Below are positions 48,960 through 57,898 of a stretch of DNA of 64,000 nucleotides, in pieces; positions within the stretch are counted from its first letter, which is position 1; each line of letters opens with the position of its first letter. The translations under genes were made by a program, and so were the position numbers. The notes under the pieces were generated by a model, which was not told the origin of the DNA, did not search any database, and was given only the letters and a program-made list of their open reading frames with translations. This DNA is from Verrucosispora sioxanthis (lineage in GTDB: Bacteria; Actinomycetota; Actinomycetes; Mycobacteriales; Micromonosporaceae). Location of the stretch: assembly GCF_010560025.1 (NCBI RefSeq), contig NZ_SAIY01000007.1:186001-250000 (forward strand), read 5' to 3'.

Positions 48960-50132
48960 ATGAGTGACGCGGTTATCGTCGGTGCGGTGCGCACCCCGGT
49001 CGGGCGGCGCAAGGGCAGCCTGGCCACGGTGCACCCGGTGGATCTGTCCGCACACGTCCTGCGCGCCCTGGCCGAACGCACCGGGATCGATCCGGCCCAG
49101 GTGGACGACGTGGTCTGGGGCTGTGTGTCGCAGGTCGGCGAGCAGTCGTGGAACGTCGCCCGCAACGCCGTACTGGCCGCCGGCTGGCCGGAGTCGGTGC
49201 CGGGCACCACCGTCGACCGGCAGTGTGGTTCCAGCCAGCAGGCCCTGCACTTCGCCGCAGCCACCGTGCTCTCCGGTCAGGCGGATCTGGTCGTCGCCGG
49301 CGGGGTCGAGTCGATGACCCGGGTGCCGATGGGCTCCAGCGTCGCCGGCGGGATGCCGTTCAGCGAGCAGATCCTGAGCCGCTACCGGGGGGTCGAGGGA
49401 GTCGCCGAGGACTCCCCGCTGCCCTTCAACCAGGGCGTGGGAGCGGAGCTGATCGCGCAGCGCTGGCGCCTGTCCCGATCCCAGCTCGACGAGTTCGCGC
49501 TGACCAGCCACGAGAAGGCCGCAGCCGCGCAGGACGCCGGAGCGTTCGAGGCTGAGCTGGCCCCGGTGGCGCTCGCGGACGGCGGCAAGTTCGCGGTGGA
49601 CGAGGGCATCCGGCGCGACACCTCGCTGGCGAAGCTGGGCGAGCTGCCCACTCCGTTCCGCCCCGACGGTGTGGTCACCGCCGGCTCGGCCTCGCAGATC
49701 TCCGATGGTGCCGCCGCGCTCGCGGTAACCACGAGCGAGTGGGCCAGCCGACACGGGCTGCGCCCGCTGGCCCGCGTGCACACCGCCGTGGTCGCGGCCG
49801 ACGACCCGGTCGCCATGCTCACCGCGCCGATCCCGGCGACCGCGAAGGCGCTGCGGCGCGCGGGGCTGGGCATCGAGGAGATCGGGGTGTACGAGGTGAA
49901 CGAGGCGTTCGCCCCGGTGCCGCTGGCCTGGTTGGCTGAGACCGAGGCGGACCCGGAGCGGCTCAACCCGCGCGGCGGCGCGATCGCCCTCGGGCATCCG
50001 CTCGGTGGCTCCGGCGCCCGGATCATGACCACGATGCTCGCCCACATGCGCGACAACAACATCCGCTACGGCCTCCAGACCATGTGCGAAGGCGGCGGAA
50101 TGGCCAACGCCACCATCCTCGAACTCCTCTAA
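48960..50132 (+). CDS. Acetyl-CoA acyltransferase (thiolase)
   Basis: A 390-residue thiolase. The nucleophile is Cys89 in TTVDRQCGSSQQAL, the catalytic histidine is His346 in IALGHPLGGSG, and the proton-donor cysteine is Cys376 in MCEGGGMANA; NEAFAPVP marks the family. It either cleaves 3-ketoacyl-CoA in fatty acid degradation or condenses acetyl-CoA units. No dehydrogenase or hydratase gene is adjacent, so the direction is undecided. The start ATG 48960 has GGGGAG upstream. A family-B hairpin follows the stop. Confidence 0.88.
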   Translation: MSDAVIVGAVRTPVGRRKGSLATVHPVDLSAHVLRALAERTGIDPAQVDDVVWGCVSQVGEQSWNVARNAVLAAGWPESVPGTTVDRQCGSSQQALHFAAATVLSGQADLVVAGGVESMTRVPMGSSVAGGMPFSEQILSRYRGVEGVAEDSPLPFNQGVGAELIAQRWRLSRSQLDEFALTSHEKAAAAQDAGAFEAELAPVALADGGKFAVDEGIRRDTSLAKLGELPTPFRPDGVVTAGSASQISDGAAALAVTTSEWASRHGLRPLARVHTAVVAADDPVAMLTAPIPATAKALRRAGLGIEEIGVYEVNEAFAPVPLAWLAETEADPERLNPRGGAIALGHPLGGSGARIMTTMLAHMRDNNIRYGLQTMCEGGGMANATILELL

Positions 50133-50165
50133 CCACCCACCCACCCACCCACCCCACTACGCCGG

Positions 50166-50224
50166 GTTGATCAAGAAGTTTTGGTCGGGCTGAGCCGATC
50201 GGTGACGCAAACTTCTTGATCAAC
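50166..50224 (+). terminator. Hairpin, family B, after the thiolase gene
   Basis: Perfect 16-bp arms (50166-50181 with 50209-50224) enclose a smaller TCGG/CCGA stem. The arm AACTTCTTGATCAA differs by one base from the family-B copy at 45,841-45,854. Confidence 0.65.
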
Positions 50225-50319
50225 GCAGTTGGTTCGGGGTGGGGTCGGGGTGGGGTGGAAATTGCAGAAAGCAGGTTGAGGGCCGCGTCACTTGTAGGGG
50301 CAGGGTCGTTGGGCAGGTC

Positions 50320-50829
50320 ATGGACGTCTTCTCCCGAACGTTCCTTCCGGCCGCCGCCGAGGCCGGCCTGGCGGTGCAGACCGCCAGTCGGCACATGCCG
50401 GTGTTCCGTCGCTGCGTGGGTTCCGGCGACGCCACCGTCCTGGTCACCCGGTGCAGCCGGCCCGACCGGCCGGTCCACGGGGAGTATCTGCTGCTGCTCA
50501 CCCATCGACGGCTGGTGGTCACCCGGCAGACACGGGTGCTGCATCGGCTCCGTCTGCACCTCAACACGGAGCTCCGCGAGCTGAGCCACGTCACCTGGAG
50601 CCCCGACCCGCGACTGCGCTGCGTCGAGCTGGCCGCCACTGCGATCGACGGCATCCGCGAGCGTTTCCTGATCCGCACCCAGCATCCGAAGCAGGTGTGG
50701 CAGTTGGACGCGTTGCTCGATCACGCCTTCCGTACCCGTGTCCGCAGCGCGCAGCCACGGGTCGTGACCACCGTCGCCGAGCCCCCCACCGTACGGCCGG
50801 TCGCCTTCCAGCCCGTCGTGGCCCGCTGA
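50320..50829 (+). CDS. Small soluble protein, function unknown
   Basis: A 169-residue basic protein rich in beta-strand patterns: MPVFRRCVGSGDATVLVTRCSRP, EYLLLLTHRRLVVTRQTRVLHRLRLHLNTELRELSHVTWSPDPRLRCVELAATAIDGIRERFLI. The strand pattern recalls small PH-like folds, but I do not recognise the family. There is no signal peptide or membrane segment. ATG 50320 follows GGGCAGGTC, a weak ribosome site, so the start may be wrong. It precedes the two-component genes but has no overlap with them. Confidence 0.5.
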   Translation: MDVFSRTFLPAAAEAGLAVQTASRHMPVFRRCVGSGDATVLVTRCSRPDRPVHGEYLLLLTHRRLVVTRQTRVLHRLRLHLNTELRELSHVTWSPDPRLRCVELAATAIDGIRERFLIRTQHPKQVWQLDALLDHAFRTRVRSAQPRVVTTVAEPPTVRPVAFQPVVAR

Positions 50830-50899
50830 GCGGGTCTTCTTACCGAATCCGAACACGACCTGCCGCTGCCGGATCCCGTCGATCGGCAATCATGGCCCA

Positions 50900-51592
50900 G
50901 TGACCGCCGAGAACCCACAACGCGGGCTGGTCCTCGTGGTGGAGGACGAACCGAGCATCGCCGACCTGGTCCGGCTCTACCTCAGCCGGGACGGTTTCGG
51001 CGTACATGTCGAACGGGACGGCAGCGCCGGTCTCTCGGCGGCTCGCCGGCTGCGTCCGGTGGCCTGCGTGCTCGACATCGCCCTGCCGGGGCTGGCCGGC
51101 ACCGAGATCTGCCGTCGGCTACGCGAGGCCGGCGACTGGACCCCGGTCATCTTCCTCACCGCCCGCGACGACGAGGTGGACCGCGTCGTCGGCCTGGAGC
51201 TGGGGGCCGACGACTACCTCACCAAGCCGTTCAGCCCCCGGGAACTCGTCGCCCGGCTGCGGGCGGTGCTGCGCCGCGCCGCAGGCCCGCCGGGCGGTGC
51301 CGGGCAGCCCGTCGTGCTCGGGCGGGTCACCGTCGACCCCGATCGCAGGTCGGTCACCGCCGACGGCGTGCCGGTGCAGCTGACCTCCACCGAGTTCGAC
51401 CTGCTGGCCCACCTGATGAGTCGGCCGGGCCGGGTCTTCTCACGGGAGGAACTGCTGGCCGCCGTCTGGGGGTACGCGGCGCACTCCGGCACCCGTACCG
51501 TCGACGTGCATGTGGCGCAGGTGCGGGCGAAGCTCGGTGGTGCCAGTGTGATCCGGACCCATCGCGGAGTGGGATACGCCGCCGATGGCTGA
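50900..51592 (+). CDS. OmpR/PhoB-type response regulator
   Basis: A 230-residue transcription factor. The receiver domain has VVEDEPSIADLVRLY, phosphoacceptor Asp59 in VACVLDIALPG and the conserved lysine in YLTKPFSP. The winged-helix C-terminus has LTSTEFDLLAHLMSRPGRVFSREELLAAVWGY and TRTVDVHVAQVRAKL. It should bind DNA as a dimer after phosphorylation by the kinase encoded next, whose ATG overlaps its stop by eight bases. The start GTG 50900 is six bases after a weak -10-like AATCAT. The targets are unknown; the adjacent lipoprotein gene is a candidate. Confidence 0.88.
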   Translation: MTAENPQRGLVLVVEDEPSIADLVRLYLSRDGFGVHVERDGSAGLSAARRLRPVACVLDIALPGLAGTEICRRLREAGDWTPVIFLTARDDEVDRVVGLELGADDYLTKPFSPRELVARLRAVLRRAAGPPGGAGQPVVLGRVTVDPDRRSVTADGVPVQLTSTEFDLLAHLMSRPGRVFSREELLAAVWGYAAHSGTRTVDVHVAQVRAKLGGASVIRTHRGVGYAADG

Positions 51593-52955
51593 CCGTCCCG
51601 GCCGTACGCTCACCGCTCGCGCGGTGTTGGTGACCTGCGCGGTGGCCCTGGTGTCGGTGCTGGTCACCGCGATGGTCGCGGTGCCGGTGGCGGTCCGCGC
51701 CGCCGAACGGCGGGACCGCCAGGCGCTCGCCGCACAGGCACAGGTCGCCGCCGAGCTGCTGCGGGCGCGCCCCGGCCGGGTCCGCGAACTGGCCGGCGAG
51801 CGGTTGATCCGCCAACTCGGGAACCAGGGCACCACCATCTTCCTGATCTCCGGCGGTGAGGTGGACCGTGCCGGCCTGCCTCCGCAGGTGGTGAACCGGG
51901 TGTCCAACGGGCGGAATGTCTCCGGTCGGCGGTTGGTCGACGGGCAACGGGCGCTGGTCGAGGGCCGGGCGCTGCCCGGCGGCGACGGCGTGGTGCTGAC
52001 CCGTCCACTCGGCGCGGGGGTGTGGCGTCAGGTGCTGCGCGGCCTCTGGCTGCCGCTGCTGGCCGGGATGGTCGCGGGTGCGGTCGCCGGTTCGCTGCTC
52101 GCCCGCCGGCTGGCCCGGCCGATCCGCCGGGCGGCCCTCGTCGCGGCCCGGCTGCGAGCCGGCGACCGCACCGTCCGGGTGCCGGTCGAGTCGCCGGCCG
52201 AGGTGGCCGACCTGGCGTACGCGCTGAACGGGCTGGCCGCCGCACTGGCCACCAGCGAGGGACGACAGCGGGAGTTCCTGCTCTCCGTCTCGCACGAACT
52301 GCGTACCCCGCTCACCGCGATCCGTGGCTACGCCGAGGCGCTGGCCGACGGGGTGGTGGAACCGTCGGCGGCGGCCGAGACCGGTCGGACCATGCTCGAC
52401 GAGGCGGAGCGCCTGGACCGCCTGGTCACCGACCTGCTCGCCCTGGCCCGCCTGGAGGCGGTCGACTTTCCCCTCGAACCGGTGCCGGTGGACCTGGTCG
52501 CCCTGGCGGCTGACGCCGGCCGGACCTGGGCGGACCGGTGCTCCTCGGTCGGGGTGACGTTCCGCACCGAGCTGCCGGGGCAGCCGGTGCCGGTGTACAC
52601 CGACCCGGGGCGGATCCGGCAGGTGATCGACGGGCTGCTGGAGAACGCGCTGCGGGTGGTGCCGCCGGGTGCGCCGGTGGTGCTGGCGGTCCGGCCGGCC
52701 GGTGCCGACCCGAGCGCCGGTGGAGTGGTCGAGGTCCGCGACGGTGGACCGGGGCTGACCGACGACGACCTGACAGTGGCCTTCGAGCGTGGGGCGCTGC
52801 ACCAACGCTACCGGGGGCTACGGAAGGTCGGCAGCGGGCTCGGCCTCGCGCTCGCCGCCGGCCTGGTCCGCCGGCTCGGCGGTGAGACAAGCGCCGGGCA
52901 CGCTGCCGAGGGCGGTGCCGCGTTCACCATCCGGCTGCCGGGATTCCTTACCTGA
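51585..52955 (+). CDS. Sensor histidine kinase
   Basis: A 456-residue membrane kinase with two membrane segments (about residues 12-35, TARAVLVTCAVALVSVLVTAMV, and about 150-172, LWLPLLAGMVAGAVAGSLL) flanking an extracytoplasmic sensor. A HAMP linker, the HisKA helix with the phosphoacceptor in SVSHELRTPLTAIRGY, and an HATPase domain (ENALRVVPP, DGGPGL, GSGLGLALAAGL) follow. The N box is somewhat degenerate. It pairs with the overlapping response regulator. The signal is unknown. Confidence 0.88.
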   Translation: MADRPGRTLTARAVLVTCAVALVSVLVTAMVAVPVAVRAAERRDRQALAAQAQVAAELLRARPGRVRELAGERLIRQLGNQGTTIFLISGGEVDRAGLPPQVVNRVSNGRNVSGRRLVDGQRALVEGRALPGGDGVVLTRPLGAGVWRQVLRGLWLPLLAGMVAGAVAGSLLARRLARPIRRAALVAARLRAGDRTVRVPVESPAEVADLAYALNGLAAALATSEGRQREFLLSVSHELRTPLTAIRGYAEALADGVVEPSAAAETGRTMLDEAERLDRLVTDLLALARLEAVDFPLEPVPVDLVALAADAGRTWADRCSSVGVTFRTELPGQPVPVYTDPGRIRQVIDGLLENALRVVPPGAPVVLAVRPAGADPSAGGVVEVRDGGPGLTDDDLTVAFERGALHQRYRGLRKVGSGLGLALAAGLVRRLGGETSAGHAAEGGAAFTIRLPGFLT

Positions 52956-53075
52956 CCCGAACGTCGGCCTGACGGTCGGCTCATCCGGTCGGTCCACGCT
53001 GAGGGGACGGATCCGCGCCGGCCGTGACGCGGCGCCACGAGATCCGGCGGACCAGCACCGACGAGAGGACGAGGA

Positions 53076-53666
53076 ATGGCACGCAGAGGATCCTTCACCG
53101 CCACCGGCGCGCTACTGGTGACGGTCGCGTTGGCCGCCGCCGGCTGCGGGGTGGGCCGGGCCGAGCGGGACGCGATGCAGGACAGCGCCGTCGAGGTGGT
53201 CGCCGCGATGGGCGCGGAGGGCCAGGCACTGGCCGCGCTCGGTCTCGACCCCGAGGAACTGGACGCAGACCCGAGCACGGCCGCGCAGGTGGAGCCGACC
53301 CCGAGCGCGGCCAACAAGCGCAAGGAGCGGGTCGAGGAGTGGCGCAAGCGTCGGGCGGCCCGGGTGCTGCTGCGCAAGAATACGCTGCACGGCGACGTCG
53401 TGGTGCAGACCAAGGACGGCGGCACGAAGACCGTCTCGGTGCAGCGCGGCGAGGTGACCGCCCTCGCCGACGACAAGATCACGGTCAAGTCGGCCGACGG
53501 CTTCACCAGGACCTGGACCTTCACCGACGACCTGCGGGTGGTCGAACGGCGCAGGTCGATCGCCGCCACGGACATCAAGGTCGGCACCAAGCTGGGCGTG
53601 GCCGGGACCGTGGCCGGCGAGCAGGCGCAGGCCCGTCTGATCGTCGTACCGTTCAAGCAGAAGTGA
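53076..53666 (+). CDS. Putative lipoprotein with DUF5666-like domain
   Basis: A 196-residue exported protein. The signal region ends in lipobox LAAAGC (Cys about 25). An acidic stretch and a basic helix (KRKERVEEWRKRRAARVLLRKNTL) precede a beta domain: GDVVVQTKDGGTKTVSVQRGEVTALADDKITVKSADGFTRTWTF...IKVGTKLGVAGTVAGEQAQARLIVV. That part resembles DUF5666-type repeats. It follows the kinase by 120 bases in the same direction, so it may be its accessory or its target. AGGACGAGGA precedes ATG 53076. A very stable hairpin follows. Confidence 0.65.
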   Translation: MARRGSFTATGALLVTVALAAAGCGVGRAERDAMQDSAVEVVAAMGAEGQALAALGLDPEELDADPSTAAQVEPTPSAANKRKERVEEWRKRRAARVLLRKNTLHGDVVVQTKDGGTKTVSVQRGEVTALADDKITVKSADGFTRTWTFTDDLRVVERRRSIAATDIKVGTKLGVAGTVAGEQAQARLIVVPFKQK

Positions 53667-53668
53667 CG

Positions 53669-53724
53669 GTGGGCCCGCCGCGTCCAGGTGATCAATCTTG
53701 ACCACCTGGACGCGGCGGGCCCAC
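53669..53724. terminator. Bidirectional 22-bp hairpin terminator
   Basis: Perfect 22-bp arms (53669-53690 with 53703-53724) with a small TCAA/TTGA stem in the loop lie between convergent genes. The loop TGATCAATCT is shared with the flank of the hairpin at 45,801. Confidence 0.8.
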
Positions 53725-53736
53725 CTGCCCTCGGTA

Positions 53737-55335
53737 TCAGTAGACCCGGGAGCCGATGAAGTCGTCCCGCCCGTACCCGACGGGCTGGGCGAACGACCGC
53801 GACTCGAATGACCACTGCTGCCGGGAACTGCTGGAGCAGGTGGCCAGCCGCAGTCGGGGCGTACCGAGCAGCGGGTTGTCGAAGGCCAGGCAGAGGTTGG
53901 TGGCACCGGCGGCGCGGATCTGGTTGCCGGAGATGGTGAACCGCTGGTTGGTGCCGCCGTGGCAGTCGTAGACGTTCACCGCCGTGCCGGACCGCAGCGA
54001 ACCACCGGCCACGTCCAGGCAGCGGTCGTGGGAGAGCTCGGAGTGCAGCGACTGCCGGGTCGGGTCGTACCAGAAGCCCTGGTTACGTCCGCCGTGGCAG
54101 CGGTACGACTGCTGCGCTGTGCCGTTGCGCGAGTTGTAGCCCTTGCCGTCCACACAGGTGCCGGTGGCGGCGTTGCGTAGCTGCCGGAACTCCATCAGTC
54201 CGGGGTAGAGCTGGCCGTTGCCGGTGCTCGCCGGGTCGACGCAGGTGCCCTGCTGCTGGCCGGAGGCGTAGAACTGGGTGATGCACTGGGCGAACATGCC
54301 GTGTCCCCGGTAGTTCGGGTGGAACGACTGGCGGGCCGCGTTCTCGTCCCAGATCCCCACCTCGATGTAGAGGCCGCGTACCGAGGTGTTGTCGGTGCAG
54401 ACCTCGTGGCCGTGGAAGAGGCGGCTGGCGTCGAGGTAGCGGGTGCCGGTGTTGGCCGCCGCCGCCCGCAGCGCCGACTCGAACAGCGGCACCGCCTTGT
54501 TCCGGGCGAACGCGGCGTCGGCGAGGTACAGCAGGCAACCGCCGGAGTACCAGCCGGGGAAGTTCGGGTTGTCCTCCACGTCCGGACTGGCCGGGCTGGA
54601 GTACGACATGAACACCAGCTCGTAGTCGGAGCTGAGGTAGCCGGCGTTCGTCATGGTCCGGCGGATGTCGGTGAGCGCCTCCTCGACGGCCCGGCGGCTG
54701 CCGTCGATGCGTACCGTCCACTGGTCGGTGTAGGTGGGCCAGCACGGTCCCTGGAAGAGGACGCGGCGGAGCGCGCAGTCGGTGGCGACCGGGCCGAACT
54801 GGATCGTGCCGTCGCCGTTGGCGCCGGCCACCACCCAGATCAGCTTGATCTGCGTGTTGCGTGCCTTGATCGCCAGGTGGTCGCCCTGGTTCAGCTCGTT
54901 GTGCTGGGTCGGACCACCGGCGATCAGGTTCCACGGGGTGGCGCCGGAGCAGGCGATGTTGTAGCGCTCGTCGGCGGCGATACCGGTGCGGAATACCGCC
55001 TGGTCGTACGAGCGGTCGCACCAGTTGCCCGGCTGGTGGGTGCCGGGCACATAGTTGCCGACCCCCTCACCGGAGATCTGGCTGTCACCCATGGTGACCA
55101 GTGCGGTGCGGCGCTGGTCGAGCGGCCGGATGCCGGGGTCGCCGTAGAGCGCGGTGGCTTCGGCGGCGCGGATGGTTTCGAGGTGGGCGGGGAGCGGCTG
55201 GACGGCGGGACGGTCGGCCGCGGCGGCGGGTGAGGCCGTGGCCAGCATCGGCAGGACGAGAGCGGTGGCGAGGACGGCGACCTCGGCAAGACGCCGTCGA
55301 GGTGTCCGTTCACGCCTGGCGTGGGTACCAGACAT
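53737..55335 (-). CDS. Secreted SGNH/GDSL hydrolase with C-terminal ricin-type lectin domain
   Basis: A 532-residue exported enzyme. Residues 1-40 form a signal peptide (ERTPRRRLAEVAVLATALVLPMLATASPAAAA). The SGNH hydrolase domain has block I VTMGDSQISGEGVG with the nucleophile serine, oxyanion glycine and asparagine blocks (VVAGANGDG), and a catalytic Asp/His pair near SFHPNYRGHG. From about residue 375 a beta-trefoil lectin domain carries QxW-like repeats (NQGFWYDP, NQRFTI, RQQWSFE) and paired cysteines. It probably deacylates or cleaves a surface or environmental glycan. AAAGGAG precedes ATG 55335. Confidence 0.88.
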   Translation of the reverse strand: MSGTHARRERTPRRRLAEVAVLATALVLPMLATASPAAAADRPAVQPLPAHLETIRAAEATALYGDPGIRPLDQRRTALVTMGDSQISGEGVGNYVPGTHQPGNWCDRSYDQAVFRTGIAADERYNIACSGATPWNLIAGGPTQHNELNQGDHLAIKARNTQIKLIWVVAGANGDGTIQFGPVATDCALRRVLFQGPCWPTYTDQWTVRIDGSRRAVEEALTDIRRTMTNAGYLSSDYELVFMSYSSPASPDVEDNPNFPGWYSGGCLLYLADAAFARNKAVPLFESALRAAAANTGTRYLDASRLFHGHEVCTDNTSVRGLYIEVGIWDENAARQSFHPNYRGHGMFAQCITQFYASGQQQGTCVDPASTGNGQLYPGLMEFRQLRNAATGTCVDGKGYNSRNGTAQQSYRCHGGRNQGFWYDPTRQSLHSELSHDRCLDVAGGSLRSGTAVNVYDCHGGTNQRFTISGNQIRAAGATNLCLAFDNPLLGTPRLRLATCSSSSRQQWSFESRSFAQPVGYGRDDFIGSRVY

Positions 55336-55499
55336 CGACGCACTCCTTTCGATCCGATCGCGGGACGTCGATCGGGTTACCGGACGGTAACGCGTGCGAT
55401 GCAGGTATGTGAATACGTCTCGGAATACTTGCGTGCTGCGGCGAACCGGGCCAATGGTCCTTTACCGGCCCGGACCGCTCGACGTGCCGCGCTGACCGG

Positions 55500-57773
55500 T
55501 CACCGCTGCTCCGGCAGGGCGTAGCCGACGTAGCTGCGGAACTCCAGCCGCCAACCGGCGGGCACCAGGTCGGCGCAGAGTTTCCGGCTGCCGACACAGA
55601 GGATCGCGTCGACCGAGGCCGGATCGTCCGGTGGCCGATCGTCAAGCACCGACTGGAGCGCCAGCAGGTCGGGCGGGTTGCCGTCCGCGTCGCGGAGCAG
55701 CAGCCACCAGGGGTACTCCCAGTCGTCGTTGCGCTGGGACAACCCGATCCGGCGCGCGTCGGCGGCCCGGACCGCGTCGGCCGCCCACCGGTACTCCTCC
55801 GCCCACTGCGGACGCCGGATGAACCGGCTCTCCCAGTCGGAGGTGGTGAAGACCGAACCCGCGCCGACCAGTCGGCGCGGAAAGCCGTACGACACCGCCA
55901 ACACCCCGGCCAGTGCGCAGGTGGCCAGCACCGTCACGGCGAGCCCGGCGGCGACCGGTCGCCGACCGCCGGTGCCCGCCGGATCACCGCCCCGGACGCC
56001 GGACGCGACCCGACCCGAGCGGCGGAAGAAGGCGTCGAGCCAGAGACCGGCCAGCGGCACCGAGGCCGCCAGCGCGTAGAGGATCAGCCGGTTCCCCCAC
56101 GGCTGCCACTTGATCATCGCGGTGTGCAGCACCACGGCGACGACCACCACCAGGGCGTACGCGCGCAGCGCCCCCGCCGCGCCCGGACTGACCCGGGCCG
56201 GGCGGCGCAGCGCCGCCACCGCGCCGATCAGCGCCAGCGCACCGGCCAGCGGGAAGGCCACCCGGTCCTCGTCGGGATACCAGGACGCGACCGGAAAGAT
56301 TTCCCGGCCGAACGTGATCGCGCGGTCCTGCGGGTCGACCCCGATCAGCCCGGCCAGCCCGATGATCGCCTCGGCGGACACCTCGCGCAGCGGCGCCAGC
56401 GGAGTGTCCAGCGCGGTGTGTCCGATCCGGAGCGCGTTCACCAGGACCGACGGTGGGTCGTGGCGTTCCATCGGCACCGACTCGCGCAGCCGCTCCGGTC
56501 CCAACGGGTGGCCGAACTCGACGTACACCCGGCCCAGGAAGGGGCCGACCAGCGCGGCGGCGACCAGCAGGATCAGGACCGAGGCGCCGACGGTACGGGT
56601 GATCCCGGCGACCGGGGCCCGGCGGCGCGTGGTCGACCTGTCGAGGTACGCCAGGCGTAGCTGGCCCACTCCCCAGAGCACCAGCAGCGGACCGACCGCG
56701 AGCAGTCCGCTGGTCTTGGTGACCGCGGTCAGCCCGGTGGCCGCTCCGAGCGCGAGCAGGTCACCCAGGTGCGCACGTCGGCGCAGCCCGTCCAGCGCGA
56801 GCGTGCCGGCGCAGAGCACCCAGGCGGCGCAGACCAGATCGGTCTGGGTGCTGGTCGCCTGCAGGGTGACCATCGGCGTGGTGGCCAGCACGAACACGGT
56901 GAGCAACTGCGCCCGCCGGCCACCACCGAGCTGCGCGGTCACCCGGGCGGCCGCGAGCAGGCAGACCAGGCCGGCGGCCCACTGCACCAGGTGGTGCAGC
57001 GCGTCACCACCGGTCAGCAGCCGCAGGTGCAACAGTAGGTATTCGGCGCCCGGCGGGATGGTGACCTGCCGGTGGATCGCGGTCGCCCAGAACGTCAGAT
57101 CGCCCTGGGCCACCCACCGTTCCACCTTGGGCAGGTGGTACGTCTGCGAGTCGTAGTTGTTCGGCGCGGCCAGCAGGGCGATCAGCAGTTCGACCAGGAC
57201 CAGCCCGGCGACCGTACCGGCGAGCAGCCGTTCCCCACGGCTCGCCGTACGCCAGAAACCGCTGGCGGCGCTGCGCCAGCCGCCGGTCGTGGCGGCATCC
57301 GGCATGGTGTCCGGATGGGCCGGCGCCGGACGGTCCGGACCCACGGTGACCGTACCGACCGTCGCCGTGGCCCCCGACGCCTCGCCGGCATCCGCCGGCG
57401 GTCCCGCCACGCCGGACCGAGCAACGCCCGCCAGCGACGGGGGCGTGCGACCACCGGCGGTCACGGCGCCCGGGAGCCCGGCCGCGGCACGTTCGCGGAT
57501 CCGGTTGTCGACCCGCCGTCGCCACACCGCCGCCAACGCCGCCACGATGAGGAAGCTCAGCCAGGTCAGCGCGAAGGCGGGCGCGGTGAGCAGCCGCAAC
57601 GCACCGAGTACCTCCACGGTCGCCACCGCGAAGGTGCCGACGACAAGGGTCGCCCGGAGCACCGCGAGCCGTCGGGGTGCCACGACGCCCACGTGTCGTG
57701 GCCGTAGAGCCACGCCGAGTAGAACGAGCACGGCGACGGGAACCAGGACGAACGGGAAGCCGGCGGCCGACAT
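55500..57773 (-). CDS. GT-C-type membrane glycosyltransferase
   Basis: A 757-residue integral membrane protein with at least a dozen membrane segments. The luminal loop after the fourth segment reads LLAAPNNYDSQTYHLPKVERWVAQGDLTFWATAIHRQVTIPPGAEYLLLHL, as in dolichyl-phosphate-mannose-type (GT39/GT83-like) transferases that use polyprenyl-phosphate sugars. A disordered Gly/Ala/Thr linker (about residues 100-165) separates the first three segments from the rest. The C-terminal soluble part (SDWESRFIRRPQWAEEYRWAADAVRAAD...) lies outside the membrane. The divergent GT2 enzyme could make its lipid-linked donor. The start ATG 57773 lacks a clear ribosome site. Confidence 0.8.
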   Translation of the reverse strand: MSAAGFPFVLVPVAVLVLLGVALRPRHVGVVAPRRLAVLRATLVVGTFAVATVEVLGALRLLTAPAFALTWLSFLIVAALAAVWRRRVDNRIRERAAAGLPGAVTAGGRTPPSLAGVARSGVAGPPADAGEASGATATVGTVTVGPDRPAPAHPDTMPDAATTGGWRSAASGFWRTASRGERLLAGTVAGLVLVELLIALLAAPNNYDSQTYHLPKVERWVAQGDLTFWATAIHRQVTIPPGAEYLLLHLRLLTGGDALHHLVQWAAGLVCLLAAARVTAQLGGGRRAQLLTVFVLATTPMVTLQATSTQTDLVCAAWVLCAGTLALDGLRRRAHLGDLLALGAATGLTAVTKTSGLLAVGPLLVLWGVGQLRLAYLDRSTTRRRAPVAGITRTVGASVLILLVAAALVGPFLGRVYVEFGHPLGPERLRESVPMERHDPPSVLVNALRIGHTALDTPLAPLREVSAEAIIGLAGLIGVDPQDRAITFGREIFPVASWYPDEDRVAFPLAGALALIGAVAALRRPARVSPGAAGALRAYALVVVVAVVLHTAMIKWQPWGNRLILYALAASVPLAGLWLDAFFRRSGRVASGVRGGDPAGTGGRRPVAAGLAVTVLATCALAGVLAVSYGFPRRLVGAGSVFTTSDWESRFIRRPQWAEEYRWAADAVRAADARRIGLSQRNDDWEYPWWLLLRDADGNPPDLLALQSVLDDRPPDDPASVDAILCVGSRKLCADLVPAGWRLEFRSYVGYALPEQR

Positions 57774-57856
57774 GGCCGGAAGTAAACACCATCAGCCTGG
57801 ATGCCTGAGCGTGGATCGCCGTCGGTGGTCGTCGCCACCTGGCTGACCTGCCGGGC

Positions 57857-57862
57857 TAGGCT
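57857..57862 (+). promoter_or_regulatory. -10 element of the GT2 gene
   Basis: TAGGCT predicts +1 at 57869. This rules out the in-frame ATG at 57863 and leaves a leader of about 30 bases with GGAG before GTG 57899. Confidence 0.45.
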
Positions 57863-57898
57863 ATGGCCGACACATTGCCCGCCCTCGTGGAGATTCCC

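Noticed and set aside
57863..57898. ATG 57863 as the GT2 start
   Set aside because: It lies before the predicted transcription start and has no ribosome site, whereas GTG 57899 has GGAG six bases upstream and matches the family start.
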